Assembly (NCBI RefSeq): GCF_024679245.1
Contig: NC_090174.1
Location: 48,385,974-48,449,973, forward strand
DNA length: 64,000 nucleotides
Source of the DNA: Pseudorasbora parva
Lineage: Eukaryota; Chordata; Actinopteri; Cypriniformes; Gobionidae
Direction: 5' to 3'
A program made the translations under genes and the position numbers. This document shows positions 24,808-37,622 of this stretch, piece after piece. How positions within the stretch are numbered: position 1 is the stretch's first letter; each line of letters begins with the position of its first letter. Under the pieces are notes generated by a model. The model saw nothing but the letters and a program-made list of their open reading frames with translations, was not told the origin of the DNA and did no database searches.

Positions 24808-27500
24808 ACAAACCGAATTACACTCGCCCTCTCCTGTCCATTTATTGCAGATTATTCCTCTTCACTTTACAGAAGTGATCCATTGAGTTTGCTGGCTGTT
24901 TTGATGCCACACGTTTACCAGCAATCTAATATCAGTTCTGTCCTCACTGAGCATATTCAGTCATGCATTGTGCCTTTTCCCTCTTCTGGCATACGGACAA
25001 ATGATCCCATCCTGCCAGGCACAAAGCGCTCTGGGAGGACGGGAGGGGAAGATTGCGGGAAACGGGATGGCAGGGGGATAATTAGCGGAATGACCTCTGT
25101 CCTTAATCACTCGCGGCTGGCACTGAGTGCCCGTGTGTCAGAGCCGTAGTTCTCTAAATGCCATCTCTCATTACCGCCGACGCACACCAACCAGAGAGGC
25201 CCTGCACACACACAAACACACAAAAAGACAACGGGACCCGATCTCCGCAATGTCCCTGCCATCCCGCTGCAGTCTCACATGGCAAACGAACACCTGCAGG
25301 CTGAACACTGACGTCCTGCCATGGAGTAGATGGGTCAGGGTGAGCGGGGCTAGGAAAGGCCCAGGTCAGCTCTGGATGCGGGTGCAGCGGAAGCCATACG
25401 GAGAGCGCACGTCCTTCACGCTGCCTGGACCGCCCTTGAGCGAGCAGACAGTGTGGAGGAGGCATAATCCTAAATACTCAATTAACACTACTCTAATTAG
25501 CAGCAAGAGCGTGTGTGTGTGTGTGCTGGAGGGGGGCATCTGAGGGATATGATTGAATGTGAGGGGGAAGAAAATTTGCAATTGGAGATCCTAAAAAATG
25601 GGAATTGTCTATGTAGGCAGTTTATTCGTTCTTTAAAGCAATGAATCAAGGAAAAGAAAGAGAGAAAACGAGAGCGTGAGGGGCCAGATGTGTGCACGCA
25701 TCCTCAGGGAGGCGTCTGCAGGAAATGATGCAGAGATGAAAGAGAAGCGGTGACACAAAATAACTGAATATTTTCAGCGTCGCATTTACAATTAACTTCC
25801 CATGAAGAGCAGCACTCTACAGGAGCGCAGATGACGTTGATCACTGAAAATGTGAAGCATCTGTAACGGTTGAGAAGTGAAAGAATAAATAAAACCTGGG
25901 ACATGTCCAGCCGCTTCGATCACGTCTACAGACGCAGGAGAGAAGAGGTATAACAGCCGCTGGGTTTCAACAGAACAAAGAACACACAAAACCACATCAG
26001 CTTTGGCTCAACATATATGGGTTGTGGCAAGGCACAGATAAACAGGAACTGATTCTGAGAAAAACACACACATAAGCTGTCAGATGCAGTGCAACATCCA
26101 GCAGGTTTACAGCGTTCCCCCTCCTCTAAAAGCCTGAATTGTTAAAGCGTAGAAGCGGTCAGCACAAACGCTTAGACAGGCACAGCCATCATCTTTATGA
26201 GCCAGCGTACGTGTGAGACATCTGACCCTGGAAATTTTGGACCAAGCCCAGTTTCTTTTCCACTGTAGGTGCATTGGTCTCTCATTGTGATTTCAAATAA
26301 ATCACACAATTGAGTCCCAGAGGAGCTGAATCCCAATTCTTCTATTTCTAAGAGTGAAAATGTGTGCTACATTGGTGTTAGGACAGTATGCGCTTGAGTC
26401 TGGAGCAAAAAGGCATATACTTGGACAGACTACAGTGTCATAAAACTGCATCTTTAAACTATATCAAGCAGTATTATAAGGTCACGAGAAAGTAGTTTGG
26501 AATATTTATTGTTGAATACTGTATACCGTTTCACAAACTATTTATTACACATAAATAGCATAACATTTTAATAAATCGGCCATTTATTGGGAATCAGCCA
26601 TAACATTGGTTTATCAGCAAAGATTTTAATATTGGTTCATCTCATGCATTGCTACACTATTGACCTAACCCCACCCCCCCCCTGCATTACTGCATTCCAT
26701 GTAGGATGGATAGTATGCAACTGGTATTCAAAACGGTCAAAAAACATCTCCTGCATGCCCTCCCCAATACAAGCAGGTCTCTCTCTGTCACCCTCTCAGC
26801 AAAAAGGTTTCATAAAAGTGGGACAGTGAGAGTGAGGGAGCGAGGGAGCATGAGGGGCTTCTGGTGTCGTTGTATTCTAAACAATACCTGCCTGTTGTTA
26901 ATGGACGTGTCATCTGCTCTTCTCTCACACACTGATTACTCAGCGATTACTAACCCAGGCCCCCAGTCACCGTAACAACCGTTGCCGGCACAATGGAACC
27001 CTGAATGTGGCAGCTGTTTGAAGCTCTACAATTAACCCAGCATGCCTCTGTGTGCCTCTCCGGCTCTAATTGAGTGGAGAGCTGAAAGAACGCGGCTGTC
27101 CTCCCCCAGACCTCCTGCACCGTAGGCTCGGGTTCAGATCTCTGCCCCTCTCAAACACACACGCTAATGACAATAATAGAGCAGGACTGCGAACCTGTCT
27201 GTCCAGACCAAGAGTCTTAGAGAGACATCTGAATTTGCATACACTGATAAAAATAGGTATGCTAATGATTCACGCTAATTGCTAAAAGGATCGCACAAGT
27301 AAGGAGGAAAAGCAAACAACGCAAAGTTGGGATGCACAGAAATTTGGCCAATACTTAGAGAATTATGGGTAATAATAACAATTTATATGATGCAAGCAAA
27401 TGATGTGCTATGCAAGCAAATCTTATTGGTTTCTGCTGTTACTAAAAACAACAAATACAAGACTACGGGGTAAGCTGTGCCAATTTATTAATTTTTTTAC

Positions 27501-28193
27501 TTAAAGGGTTAGTTCACCCAAAAATAAAAATTCTGTCATTAATTACTTACTCTAATGTCGTTCGACACCCGTAAGACTTACGTTCATCTTAGGAACACAA
27601 ATGAAGATATTTTTGAATGAAATCTAATGGCTTAGACAGGCCTTCATTGACATTTCCTCTTTCAAGACCCATAAAGGCACTAAAGACGTCGTTACAAAGT
27701 CCATCTCACTACAGTGGCTCTACAATCATTTTATGAAGCGACGAGAATAGTTTTTGTGCTCAAAAAAACCTAAGTAACGACTTATATAGTGATGGGCCGA
27801 TTTCAAAACAAAGATATTATGAATCAGCGTATTGATTCATGATTCGGATCACGTGTCAAATCGCCAAACTGCTGAAATTCCGGGACATTGGCGATCCAAA
27901 TCATGGATCTATATGCTGATTCATAACCGTTCGAATCTTTGTTTTGAAATCGGCCCATCACTATACAAGTCGTTATTTCGCTTTTTTTGCACACAAAAAC
28001 TTCTCGTTGCTTCATAAAATTATTGTAGAGACATAGTAGTGAGATGGACTTTGTAACTTTTTTGAGCCATCGGATTTCAACAAAAATATCTCCCTTTTTT
28101 TGTTCCGAAGATTAACGGAGGTCTCACGGATGTCGAATGACATTAGGGTAATTATTGACAGAATTTTCATTTTTGGGTGAACTTACCCTTTAA
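27501..28193. mobile_element. Palindromic TTAA-flanked MITE (fold-back, 693 bp)
   Basis: The ends are TTAAAGGGTTAGTTCACCC and GGGTGAACTTACCCTTTAA. The whole element is a near-continuous inverted repeat: for example GTGATGGGCCGATTTCAAAA at 27790 mirrors TTTTGAAATCGGCCCATCAC at 27942, and ACAAAGTCCATCTCACTAC mirrors GTAGTGAGATGGACTTTGT. Cyprinid fold-back MITEs (Angel-like) have these termini; the family name is my recollection. No coding content. Confidence 0.88.
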
Positions 28194-28777
28194 ATTGTCC
28201 TCTATGCAAATTTTTTTTAAACTAATTCACCTAATAACATTTCAGGATGTCTGTTACAAACTGAAAAAAAGATAACATAATTCATGAAAACAAATAAAGA
28301 AAATGTGGTCCATTGACATTAGGGATATAAACAATTATAAACAAGAAAATCAAGCGTTGAGCAGACTGGGTTGGTTAAAATGGAAAAGCCATCCAAAATA
28401 TAATCTAATATTTACTTAAGGCCACACTTGGCTCTGATTTTAATCGATTCATTTCCTGCTCCGCTCAGGGTGAACTGGCAAAACATATTCGGGTTACTTA
28501 GCTAATTCCCCACAGATACAAGCGAGTACCCAATCAAAGGTGAATCTCAGAGCTAATAAGCGCAGGGGCTCCGAGTCAAATTAAAATGCACATGAATAAT
28601 ACGCATGATACTTGAGACCTTCTCAGAGGAAATTACATTTTAGGCAATATCCATCCGAAGACAGCGCGTGAAGTTTTAATTTGCATTACTCTTCAGCGTG
28701 ACACCATTTAAAAGCCAATTCCAACATTTTAATTCAATGATACGACACACACTGGAGATGGTCTCTCTGTTCGGTTT

Positions 28778-28782
<5 letters not shown>

Positions 28783-28832
<50 letters not shown>

Positions 28833-28845
28833 ACACACACACACA
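28783..28845. repeat. (CA)n microsatellite
   Basis: AC run with one AGAC interruption. Confidence 0.97.
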
Positions 28846-29142
28846 TTTTAAAAGTCTGGAAATTTCTTTCCTCACTCACCACTATGTACTTGTACTCTGC
28901 CTTCCTTTCTCATTGTCCTTCCTCTCCTCTGTTCCTGCACTCTCATCTATCTCTCCATCTCCCTCTCTCTCTCTTTGAGTAAGCGAGTTTCATTGGGGTG
29001 CTTGCTGACTGGAATCACCTCAGGGCGAACACTTTATTATCTGCGGTCAAAGCGTCACTACAAATACCATTCTACACACACAAGTGTCACTTTGCATTTG
29101 TCTGCTTTCTGCCTGCATCGGGCCAGCAGGACCAGGCTGCCT

Positions 29143-29144
<2 letters not shown>

Positions 29145-29177
<33 letters not shown>
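29145..29177. repeat. (CA)n microsatellite
   Basis: About 16 AC units. Confidence 0.95.
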
Positions 29178-29178
<1 letters not shown>

Positions 29179-29218
29179 CGTGGGAAAATAGACAACAATG
29201 ATTCCTCTTCCTAATCTG

Positions 29219-29307
29219 GATAATATAATATAATATAATATAATATAATATAATATAATATAATATAATATAATATAATATAATATAATATAATATAATA
29301 TAATATA
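29219..29307. repeat. (TAATA)n pentanucleotide microsatellite
   Basis: About 17 tandem TAATA units. Confidence 0.97.
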
Positions 29308-30803
29308 CAATTTTTATGTTATGTAGTACTGTGGGGTATAACAAGAAGTAAGTTTTATAGTGCCTAAAACTGTATTGCAATATCTAAATGCAGACTTTTT
29401 TTTATTCTTTGTGGGTTTTGTGGCGCATTTGGGCTTTTTGTGCTGCTGTTTTTGTTATTCTGCACAGAACAGCTTTTCTCTGCCCTCCATACCGAGACGT
29501 AGAGCACAAGGTACGAGAGATTATAAAGAAAGATGAATAAGAAATTCTCCAAGCTTGTAGCAGCGAGGGGAAGATAACAACCGTTCCTCTCCCAGAGGAG
29601 AACCCCACAGACCCCATCCACTCGCTCTCCTCCGAACGCCTCGAGATCCCCTCTTCATCATCCACAACAACGGAGACAGCAGGCAGCGAGCACTGTCCTC
29701 TCCATGCCTGTGTGGAATGCTAACCGTCAGCAGACATGTCAGGGGCATTGTGGGGCGAGAACTGGGCGACTTTGTTTTCTCTCACACTTCATGCCACACA
29801 GCTCGCTGACGAACGAAAACAAAGCACAAACAGAAGAACAGAGCAAACTGCAACGGAAAAGCTCATACTGCACTTTTGTTGTCAAAACCGAAGAAACAAT
29901 CATTCGAAGAACTTCAGAAAGAAAAACTATACAATCTGTAAAGCGTTTAAAACTTTTTTATAATTATCTCATTGCAAAATAAACTCACATTTGGATCATT
30001 TAGGCATCAAAAAGAAATCTTCCAGAAGTCAAAAAAAAAAAAATCTTCCACAAAAAAAAACAATCAGAAAATGCGAGCAATATAGTTCCCATAAAGCATT
30101 GCAAATTATGTAAGTCAGTGGCATATACAGTCAACAACTTGCAATTTTGTATGTTTGAACATTTTGCTATAAACTTTAAATATGGGATTTTAGGGGTGTG
30201 GCGAGATCTCGCGCGATTAAAATGTGACAAGATTTCTCGTCGAGTAAAAAGCTGTCTCGTGATATCGAGTGTGAGGGTGACATTAGCCTAGAATATGCCA
30301 CCGCTACGTTTACATTACATCATCCACTGTCGTTTTTGCTTTTTTAAATAGAAATAAAAAAAAAAATATTCTGTTGGATAACGGTCGCTTCAATTGTAAA
30401 CGTCTCTGCACTCTGCACGACTGCATCCGAGCTGCAGGAATCACAAAGAAATGTACTGGTTTACTGTTACGAGAGTAAGGTGAGATGATTGACAGGACCA
30501 TGGTGGAAGATTTGTGAGCAACAGACCCTGATAGAGAGTCTGATGAATGTCTTATTATCCAGAATGTGCGCTCAGCACCGCCGCTCCCTATACACAGAGT
30601 ACGAGCAATCAGGAATCAAAAGCAAAAGTAGCCACAAGCTCTGTGTTTCGCGCAAATTAGGGTGACATACAATAGCCAGTCTCCCAATATTAAACTTATC
30701 TCACACTAGGCTGTGTAGTTGTAACCACCTCTTAGCTCTGTTCTCTGTTTTGGTCTCTGTTTGCACTTTCAATAATGAGTAATTTGATTATGGTTGCAAT
30801 TAT

Positions 30804-31677
30804 TGACTATGTTTACATGGACAACAATACTCAGATATTAACCTGATTAAGAAGCTACCATGTTAAAATCGATTTCTAATTACCTTAATCCAGTTAAAGT
30901 CATACTCAGAGTAAATGCGAATCGAATTGAGACATGGGGTATTCCTATTTTAGTCGCATTATCAGAGCGCATTACAGACATGTACACACCTTAAATCTAA
31001 CTATAGTTGTGTAGTTTTCGCCACATTTTGTGACAGGACACGTACATATGCACACCAGGCAAGTGCAGAGGGGAGGGCTTTGGGGGCTTGAGTCCCTGTC
31101 CTTTTTGAAAATTAATCAAAAGTGCAATCATCATTAGTAATGTGGCCAATAAAACAGATTTTGAATTATAATTAATATAACAACGAATACAAAACAGTAG
31201 CAAAGTGTTCAAAATTCTGAAAATTCTCGTTTATCTTTTACATATCTGTCAGTCTGAAGTGGTGCCATAACGCATTGCTATGGGTGGCGTGTTTTTTTTT
31301 TTTTTGCTTCACTGCTTAGATATATTAGATTTTTATAATTTTGAATGTATTTTAATATATATATAAAAATACATTCAAAATTATAAAAATCACTCGCTTT
31401 TATAAAGTAACACTGTCCAACAGCGACACCTGCAGGTAAAGTTACAGCGGAATTCCTGAGCCCATTGAATTTTTAACAGTCCCACCAAAGTCGCGCTTTT
31501 ATTGAATGTCGGACAGCGTAGCGTGGCATGGAGACGTAATGACGTGCCATTAATCAATCTATGTTCTATACCATGTAAAAGAAAAATGAATAGAATATTC
31601 TAAAAGCAACTCATGTAAACACATTAATCAGAAAATGGTCAATAATTAGGTTACTGCTGTCCATGGAAACATAGTCA
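30804..31677. mobile_element. MITE with TGACTATGTTTMCATGGACA ends
   Basis: The left end is TGACTATGTTTACATGGACA and the right end reverse-complemented is TGACTATGTTTCCATGGACA, a 19/20 terminal inverted repeat. Subterminal AACCTGATTAAG and AACCTAATTATTGACC also correspond. It has no coding capacity and is nested inside the hAT-like region. Confidence 0.8.
31328..31391. repeat. Perfect A/T hairpin
   Basis: GATTTTTATAATTTTGAATG followed by TATTTT is mirrored by AAAATACATTCAAAATTATA followed by AAAATC, separated by an AT spacer. Arms are about 26 bp with no mismatch seen. Confidence 0.9.
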
Positions 31678-32103
31678 TTGTTTGCATTTATTTAGACTAA
31701 GATTTTTTTTTAATATTTCTGTTCTATTTGTGGGAAGGAGTTCAATTAGGAGGTCACATACAGCCTCAGTCAGGAGTTTTGGAAGCTCATAATTTATTCA
31801 TGTAAAGTAAGGTCTGAAGAGACTCGTGTGAAATCATTCAGGATAGAGAAGCCAGTCAGTTGAGTTTGTGGCACAACCTTTTATAGTGCTCGTATATGTA
31901 GTCTTTCAATGCATATGATAATTAATTCTCAGAAAGTAGAACAAAAATGACATTACAAGATGAATGACAAAATACACCTGCATACTATTTATTCAGTCAT
32001 GAATTGAGGAAATTGAGGATTTCTTAAAAATACTGCGCGAAAAATCTCATCTCGTCATGTTCTCGTGAATCCAATCTTGTCTCATCTTGTCTCATGAGCT
32101 AAG

Positions 32104-32636
32104 TGTCACACCCAAGCAGCAACCTCCCGCGATCTCTCTTGAAGCCAATACGGAAGTAATGCAAACTGCAATTTCTTAACTGGCCACTAGGGACAGGCTC
32201 CAGAAGGGAGCAGAGTCTTATTGAGCCCCATGTTAAAATTCTCAACTTTAAAGCAGAAAAAAACATGTTTACAGCCTGGTACAAATTGTGGTTTTGGCTT
32301 ATAAGGCTAATTTTGATCTTCATGACAACTGTGAGGTGGGTGAATTTTTTTATAACTCATTCCTTTATGTTATATAAAGCCTTAAAGTTCTGCATAATTA
32401 AGGGCGTGGTTACAAGCGGATAGCTATTTATCTGCCGTCTATAGTCATTGCGTCACCTCAGCGTCACGCACATCCCCCTTTTTTTGCCCATTTTCTGTTA
32501 TCCGGGAATGACACGCGATGACTCGCTCACAAGATGGCAACGCCCAGCTCGCCCATACTTTAAGCTTCAGAACGGCTTATCGGAATCCTATGGGTGACGT
32601 CACGGACGCTACGTCCATATTTTTTTACAGTCTATG
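32104..32636 (-). repeat. R2 copy 2
   Basis: Inverted relative to 23016-23555. It reads TGTCACACCCAAGCAGCAAC at the left and TTTTTTTACAGTCTATG at the right. It shares GAAGCCAATACGGAAGTAAT, GGCCACTAGGGACAGGCTCC, GGCTTATCGGAATCCTATGG and TGACGTCACGG with copy 1. Confidence 0.82.
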
Positions 32637-34676
32637 GTCACACTCCTAAGCAAATCTTTTAACAAAATAGTTCATTTTGGATTAAATTTCAGATATGAGT
32701 GTAATTTGCAGTACATCATGATATGAATAGTTAATTCTTTTATTCAGTTCCAATAATTTTGTCTGCAATGACCTTTGGAACTATACCAAATATTTCTGAT
32801 CTTAAAATACTTTAAAAGCTATTTTAAATAAATGTTTAAATATTGGTAATCATTCAGATTAAAATGAAAGGATTAAAAAGAAAGGAAAAATACTTTTGAA
32901 CCCAAGGACACTGATTTTTTTTTTTTGATGTCATTACTTTCTCGATACCATTCATTTTGCTGGTATTTGTGTTAACATATTTTGTCTTTATATTTTTTTC
33001 TTTTTTGTGTCGACACCTGCCTCAAGACAAATTCCTTGTATATCAAAGATCTTATGAAGTTCTTTTCATCTCCTAGTCCTCCTCCCTTCTTTCTCATGTC
33101 CTTGTTTCTTATCCTTCCCGCCAACACACAACACACCCTACTCCTCTCAGTCTCTTCAAATGCTGTTTTGTAGGCGTCTCTCTTCACTGAGGTCTACCGT
33201 TAGCCACCCACGAAAAAACAAAACATGAAGCGGCCCATTTCACTTTTATACATAAGACTCGCCTGACTTGAATAAATCCCTCATGTGCCTTAGAATTTCT
33301 GGGGTCACGCAGTCGACAATGAGGACAGGCCACCTGCTCTATCTGCTAGATCTTCCTGGAAGAACGAGAACGAAAGGAGAGTTGTAACGGCAAGTGCTGA
33401 ATAAGTTATTCAGCTGTAGGGGATTAAAAATGATTTTTTTTGAAGTAATATCCATGTTAAACATGACTTAAGCCCTATTGATTGCATCTGTGGTACAATT
33501 GTAGAAAACAGTTTTAACATTTGACAATTTGGTACAAAAACACACACACAAAAAAACCCCAAACCAAATAAAAATGTGTTCTGTAATACATAGTGGAAGT
33601 CTAAGGAGGAATTTTTGTACAGGCACAGATGCTGTGATAGAGCTTTACTTGTATTTAACCTAGAATATTCCTTCTTTTCTCATTGTGTGGTATAAAAATG
33701 ATCTCCGGGTGAAAATGAAAAAGAACTGAAAGAACTGAGGACTCCTCCGTCAAATACAATCTTGGAGAACATCACAAGCTGCTTGATAGAGCTAAAGATA
33801 ATGAAGAGATAACTCATAATGCGAGCGAGGAAATGGAGAAAAAAAAAGGTTCAATTTCGCTTGTCTCTGATAAGATGACCTCTTTTCAACTGCAAGATTC
33901 GTATCAGGAAAACTTTCAGAAACAATCATTCACACACACATACACACTCACTTTCTAAAATACACGCAAAAAGTGTGGTAGAGAGACGAATCAGAGAATT
34001 CGGTTGAGATCAGAAAGATGAACAAGATCTTAAATTAACAGATAGAAAGAACTAAGGGTGTACAGTATGTGTGTGTGTGTCCTGACAGGCCGAGAGAGAT
34101 CTCACAGTGCGAGTCTGCAGGTAAATAGAAAAAGAGGGTTGCCTGCAGCTAGCCTGGAGCAAGTCTCAACCCTCCTGCTCTCTCATTTAGGAAACAAGGT
34201 CTCCACTGCTTCAAAATGAATATTAAACACCATACACACACAAGTGCTGGTAAAACCATATTAAGCCATGACCATTAAGCCATAAATCAGTGCACTAGTA
34301 AAAACTTCACAAGACGGCCAAATCACTAAAGGGATCTCATTGGAACACTACAAACAAGATCTATTTTCATCTCTAACACTTGTTTATTTATATCTAAACA
34401 TGTCTTTGTTTGATTTTTGACAACGTGTATGAGAATATTAGACCACAGAGACGTGTAAGGACAAGAAACAAGAAACCCAATCAAGCACACAGAGACTTTC
34501 ATACTAATGCTTGTGATACTAATTTGCAAGAGAAGCTGTTAGTGCACATACACTCTTTACCCAGAGGAGAGCGAGTGTGTCAGGCAGGCTATTCTAATTG
34601 ATGTTAAAGGTCCCAAAGGAGCAGTAATGTTAGTTTAGCACATCATGTACTGTCTGTCTGTCTCTATCTCTCTCTA

Positions 34677-34677
<1 letters not shown>

Positions 34678-34760
<83 letters not shown>
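34678..34760. repeat. (CA)n microsatellite
   Basis: About 41 AC units, preceded by a (TCTG/TCTC) stretch. Confidence 0.97.
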
Positions 34761-34762
<2 letters not shown>

Positions 34763-35564
34763 TTTGTTCATCTTTCTTCAGTTATCTTCTCTTTCATAAC
34801 ACATTACATGGCTGCTTTTTAACATGCAAGACAGACGGATGGACAGAAAGGCAAGGAGACAGACAGAAACATCTTTATAATTTCTATTTAGAAAAGATTT
34901 AGAAATTGATAGAGAGAACTAGAGAAAAGACAGACAGATATGATATGGGAGACAGACAGATATACAGATAGAGTGTGTGTGCTTGTGTTCTGCATCTTCT
35001 AACCCGTCTCCTGGCCCCCAACGGAAGGTCAGTCTCTGGGTGTGATCTCATTTCCTCAACTGCTCTAGGAGTCTTGGATCCCCTCCACCTCTTCATTCTC
35101 TTCTCCTGCCCTCCCTCCCTCCTTCCAACCCATACATACACCTGGGAGGCCCACTTGCCAACTTAAAGGGCATCTCGCTTACGTCTGCCAAATCCATGGC
35201 AACAGCCGCTAGCAACCCAGGCCCCCTTCCCCACCCTGCTCTGCCCTCTATGCCAATGGCACCCAAAGCCCTAGGATGGGCACCAATTGAGTGGCAAGGC
35301 TGGTAGGCCCCCAGCAGTGCCTGGAAATGAGCCTCTGGGTGTGTCTGCAGGTTGCTGGCAGGGTGATCAGCCAATCATAACCCTGGGAGGCAAAGAAGAC
35401 TGCCGGATCGAATACAAACAGTGCTAAAAAAAACCCTTGATTGCCACTGCCTAGTCAGTTATTGATGTTATTATAATGCTAATTGAGCATCATGGGTAAT
35501 ATAAGCTGTAAAGGGCACCAACTGAAATAAACATCTCTTACACACCTCAGAATCATAAAAGTTC

Positions 35565-35618
35565 ACTGAGGATAAATACAAATCCCTGCAGACTGAGGAT
35601 AAATACAAATCCCTGCAG
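35565..35618. repeat. 27-bp perfect tandem duplication
   Basis: ACTGAGGATAAATACAAATC followed by CCTGCAG occurs twice head to tail (35565-35591, 35592-35618) without a mismatch. Confidence 0.93.
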
Positions 35619-35865
35619 ACAGTGTCTGAAGGGGAAAAAACAATGGAGGCAACAGGGCAGAGAGCAGCTGAGAATGAAATAAAATATAAAAAGGTGAAAA
35701 GGGCAGAGTTGAAACTAAGGCTAAAGCAGTCATATTAGTTGCCATGGTAAGCCTTTTTAAACACTTTGAGGTAAATGTGATTTGTCTCCAGTATGGTGAA
35801 CCCTGCTGGACTGGAGGAGCATTGCACTGCTGAACCAAAGTCATTCTGGCAGAGATCAACATCTC

Positions 35866-36386
35866 TAGCCTGACAAGCCAGACCCACAGCAAGATGTTTG
35901 GTCTGGAAACTCACCATTGACAGCTTAATCCAAGGGGCGGGATAAACGGTTGTCTTTCAAACTCCCTCTGCACGCGATAGGATAGCGCTACAACCAACCA
36001 GAGCAACGTGAAGCAGAGCTCGTTGACAGATTAAACTTTCGCCGTATCCGGTTGGCAAAACTGCGAGCACATCTTCCCTTTTTAAGAATGACTTCAGTGC
36101 CGTTCTTTGTTCTTTTCTCAGAGAAAAGCTTAACTCCAAGTCTTCCAGAGTCGCGGCCAAAGCCAATTCGAAAGACCGCCGTTCGCCAGCTTCTGTGATT
36201 ACTAGAAGCATGTAAGAGCAACTCTGCCGTCATTATGTTAAGCCCGCCCACCGACTCTATACACAATGTGATTGGCCTGACCAGAGTTTGGTTTTTAACA
36301 GCTCAGAAGGGTATTGAGAGTTGCTAGACGACACTCCTGGCAGATTAGATTTGCTGCCACTAGGGTGTGTCTAGATTTCTAGGCTA
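35866..36386 (-). mobile_element. R1 copy C, best preserved
   Basis: The boundaries are TAGCCTGACAAGCCAGACCC and CTAGATTTCTAGGCTA. On the minus strand it has GGCCAATCACATTGTG, GGGCGGGCTTAACATAATG and an 84-codon frame (36211-35957): LAATLEDLELSFSLRKEQRT, ALKSFLKREDVLAVLPTGYG, then ESLICQ. AVLPTGYGxS corresponds to the RecQ/DEAD helicase Walker A, with Lys replaced by Glu. CATCTC directly flanks both ends (35860-35865 and 36387-36392), a shorter direct repeat than in copy A. Confidence 0.85.
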
Positions 36387-37551
36387 CATCTCATCATGAC
36401 CCTTGAATGGCTGAAGGCGTTTATGTGAAAACTGAAGGCTCAGCCCAATTCTGAGGTCTTGTCAGTATTATGCTGACTTCTGCTTCTCATATGGTTCAAA
36501 TCTTTCCCATCAGGTCTTCGGAGGTGATAATCTCTCTCTACCGGATTGGATGTTGTGACCCTGCAAATGATGTCAGAGTGCCATATGTGCATCTGATTGG
36601 TTGCCAAAGCCTGCTGTGGCTCGGGGCAGAGGGGGAAGAATGTTGTGATTGGACCCGAATCACTCACAGACGCCTTACACAGGTAAGCGTGTGTAACGGA
36701 TCATGTGCAGCATAAGCATGCAAACATAACACCATGGAGAAAAATGTATCTGCAGAGGGAAGGAAGAAATGAAAAGCAAAAGGAGTGAAAATGTGCAGGC
36801 AAAACAACAAAACGGCAAATAAGAGTAAACAAAAGGAAGTGAGCAAAAGAGAAAACAAAAGTGTATGACAGAAGAGAGCGAAGGAAAGAGTGAGATAGAA
36901 AAAAGAAAGAGAAAGAGCAAGGGATAAAGACTGAGAAGCAAAGTGAAAGAGTGAAAAGAATGAGCTGTGAAAGGAAGAAAGGCAGAAAATCACCCAGAAT
37001 GCATTGCAGAGGTCAGTGTTGGAGTGGCTGTGATGTGTCCGGCCCCGGTGCTCCGGTCCCCAGGGTGCTCAGTTATGAAGGGGGATCTGCCCTCCGCTCA
37101 GACTTTCATGTCGCCATCTAAGCTACCGGCAGACAGACACTGGCGGGGGGGCTGGACGACAGCTACAAATGTCACCCAAACAGGGAGATTTAATTAGGAA
37201 TGACAAGCCCTGACGTGTGAGAGTGCCGCCACATACTCAGAGAATTTAGGCATGCTGAAAGCGAGCGGCTGTGATTTATAATTTAACTAATGCCTGCCGT
37301 TTCTTTTTCATTTCTTGGCTAGAAGGGGGAAAACTCAAAAGGCCTCCTCACTGAAGCTAATCTAATACGATATTTTTAAGGGCAGGCGGTCAACGGCTTC
37401 TTAAAAAGCATGTTGCCTCCTCATTCTCTCTCCCACTCTCGCTACCTCCACTTGCAACTCGCCAAGCTTTCTGCCTTTTTTTTAAGCTCTTTTTCTACTC
37501 CGACAGCGAAAGAGGTGTGATAATGAAAACAACCTTTCCTACCCCCCCATC

Positions 37552-37582
<31 letters not shown>

Positions 37583-37622
37583 CTCTCTCTTTCTCTCTCC
37601 CTCTCTTTCCCTCTCTCTCTCT
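37552..37622. repeat. (CT)n-rich polypyrimidine tract
   Basis: CTCTCT runs interrupted by TTT and CCC. Confidence 0.9.

Larger units (their letters stand above)
30190..32103 (+). mobile_element. Degenerate hAT-like element with a nested MITE
   Basis: The left end reads TAGGGGTGTGGCGAGATCTC followed by GCGCG. The right end near 32030-32103 is rich in the same CTCATCTCGTCATGTTCTCG/CTCATGAG vocabulary in inverted sense. GAGATCTCGCG termini with a GGGTGT start are common in fish hAT elements. The exact right edge is blurred because it abuts or overlaps R2 copy 2 (shared TGTCACACCC). No transposase is seen. The MITE at 30804-31677 lies inside. Confidence 0.5.
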
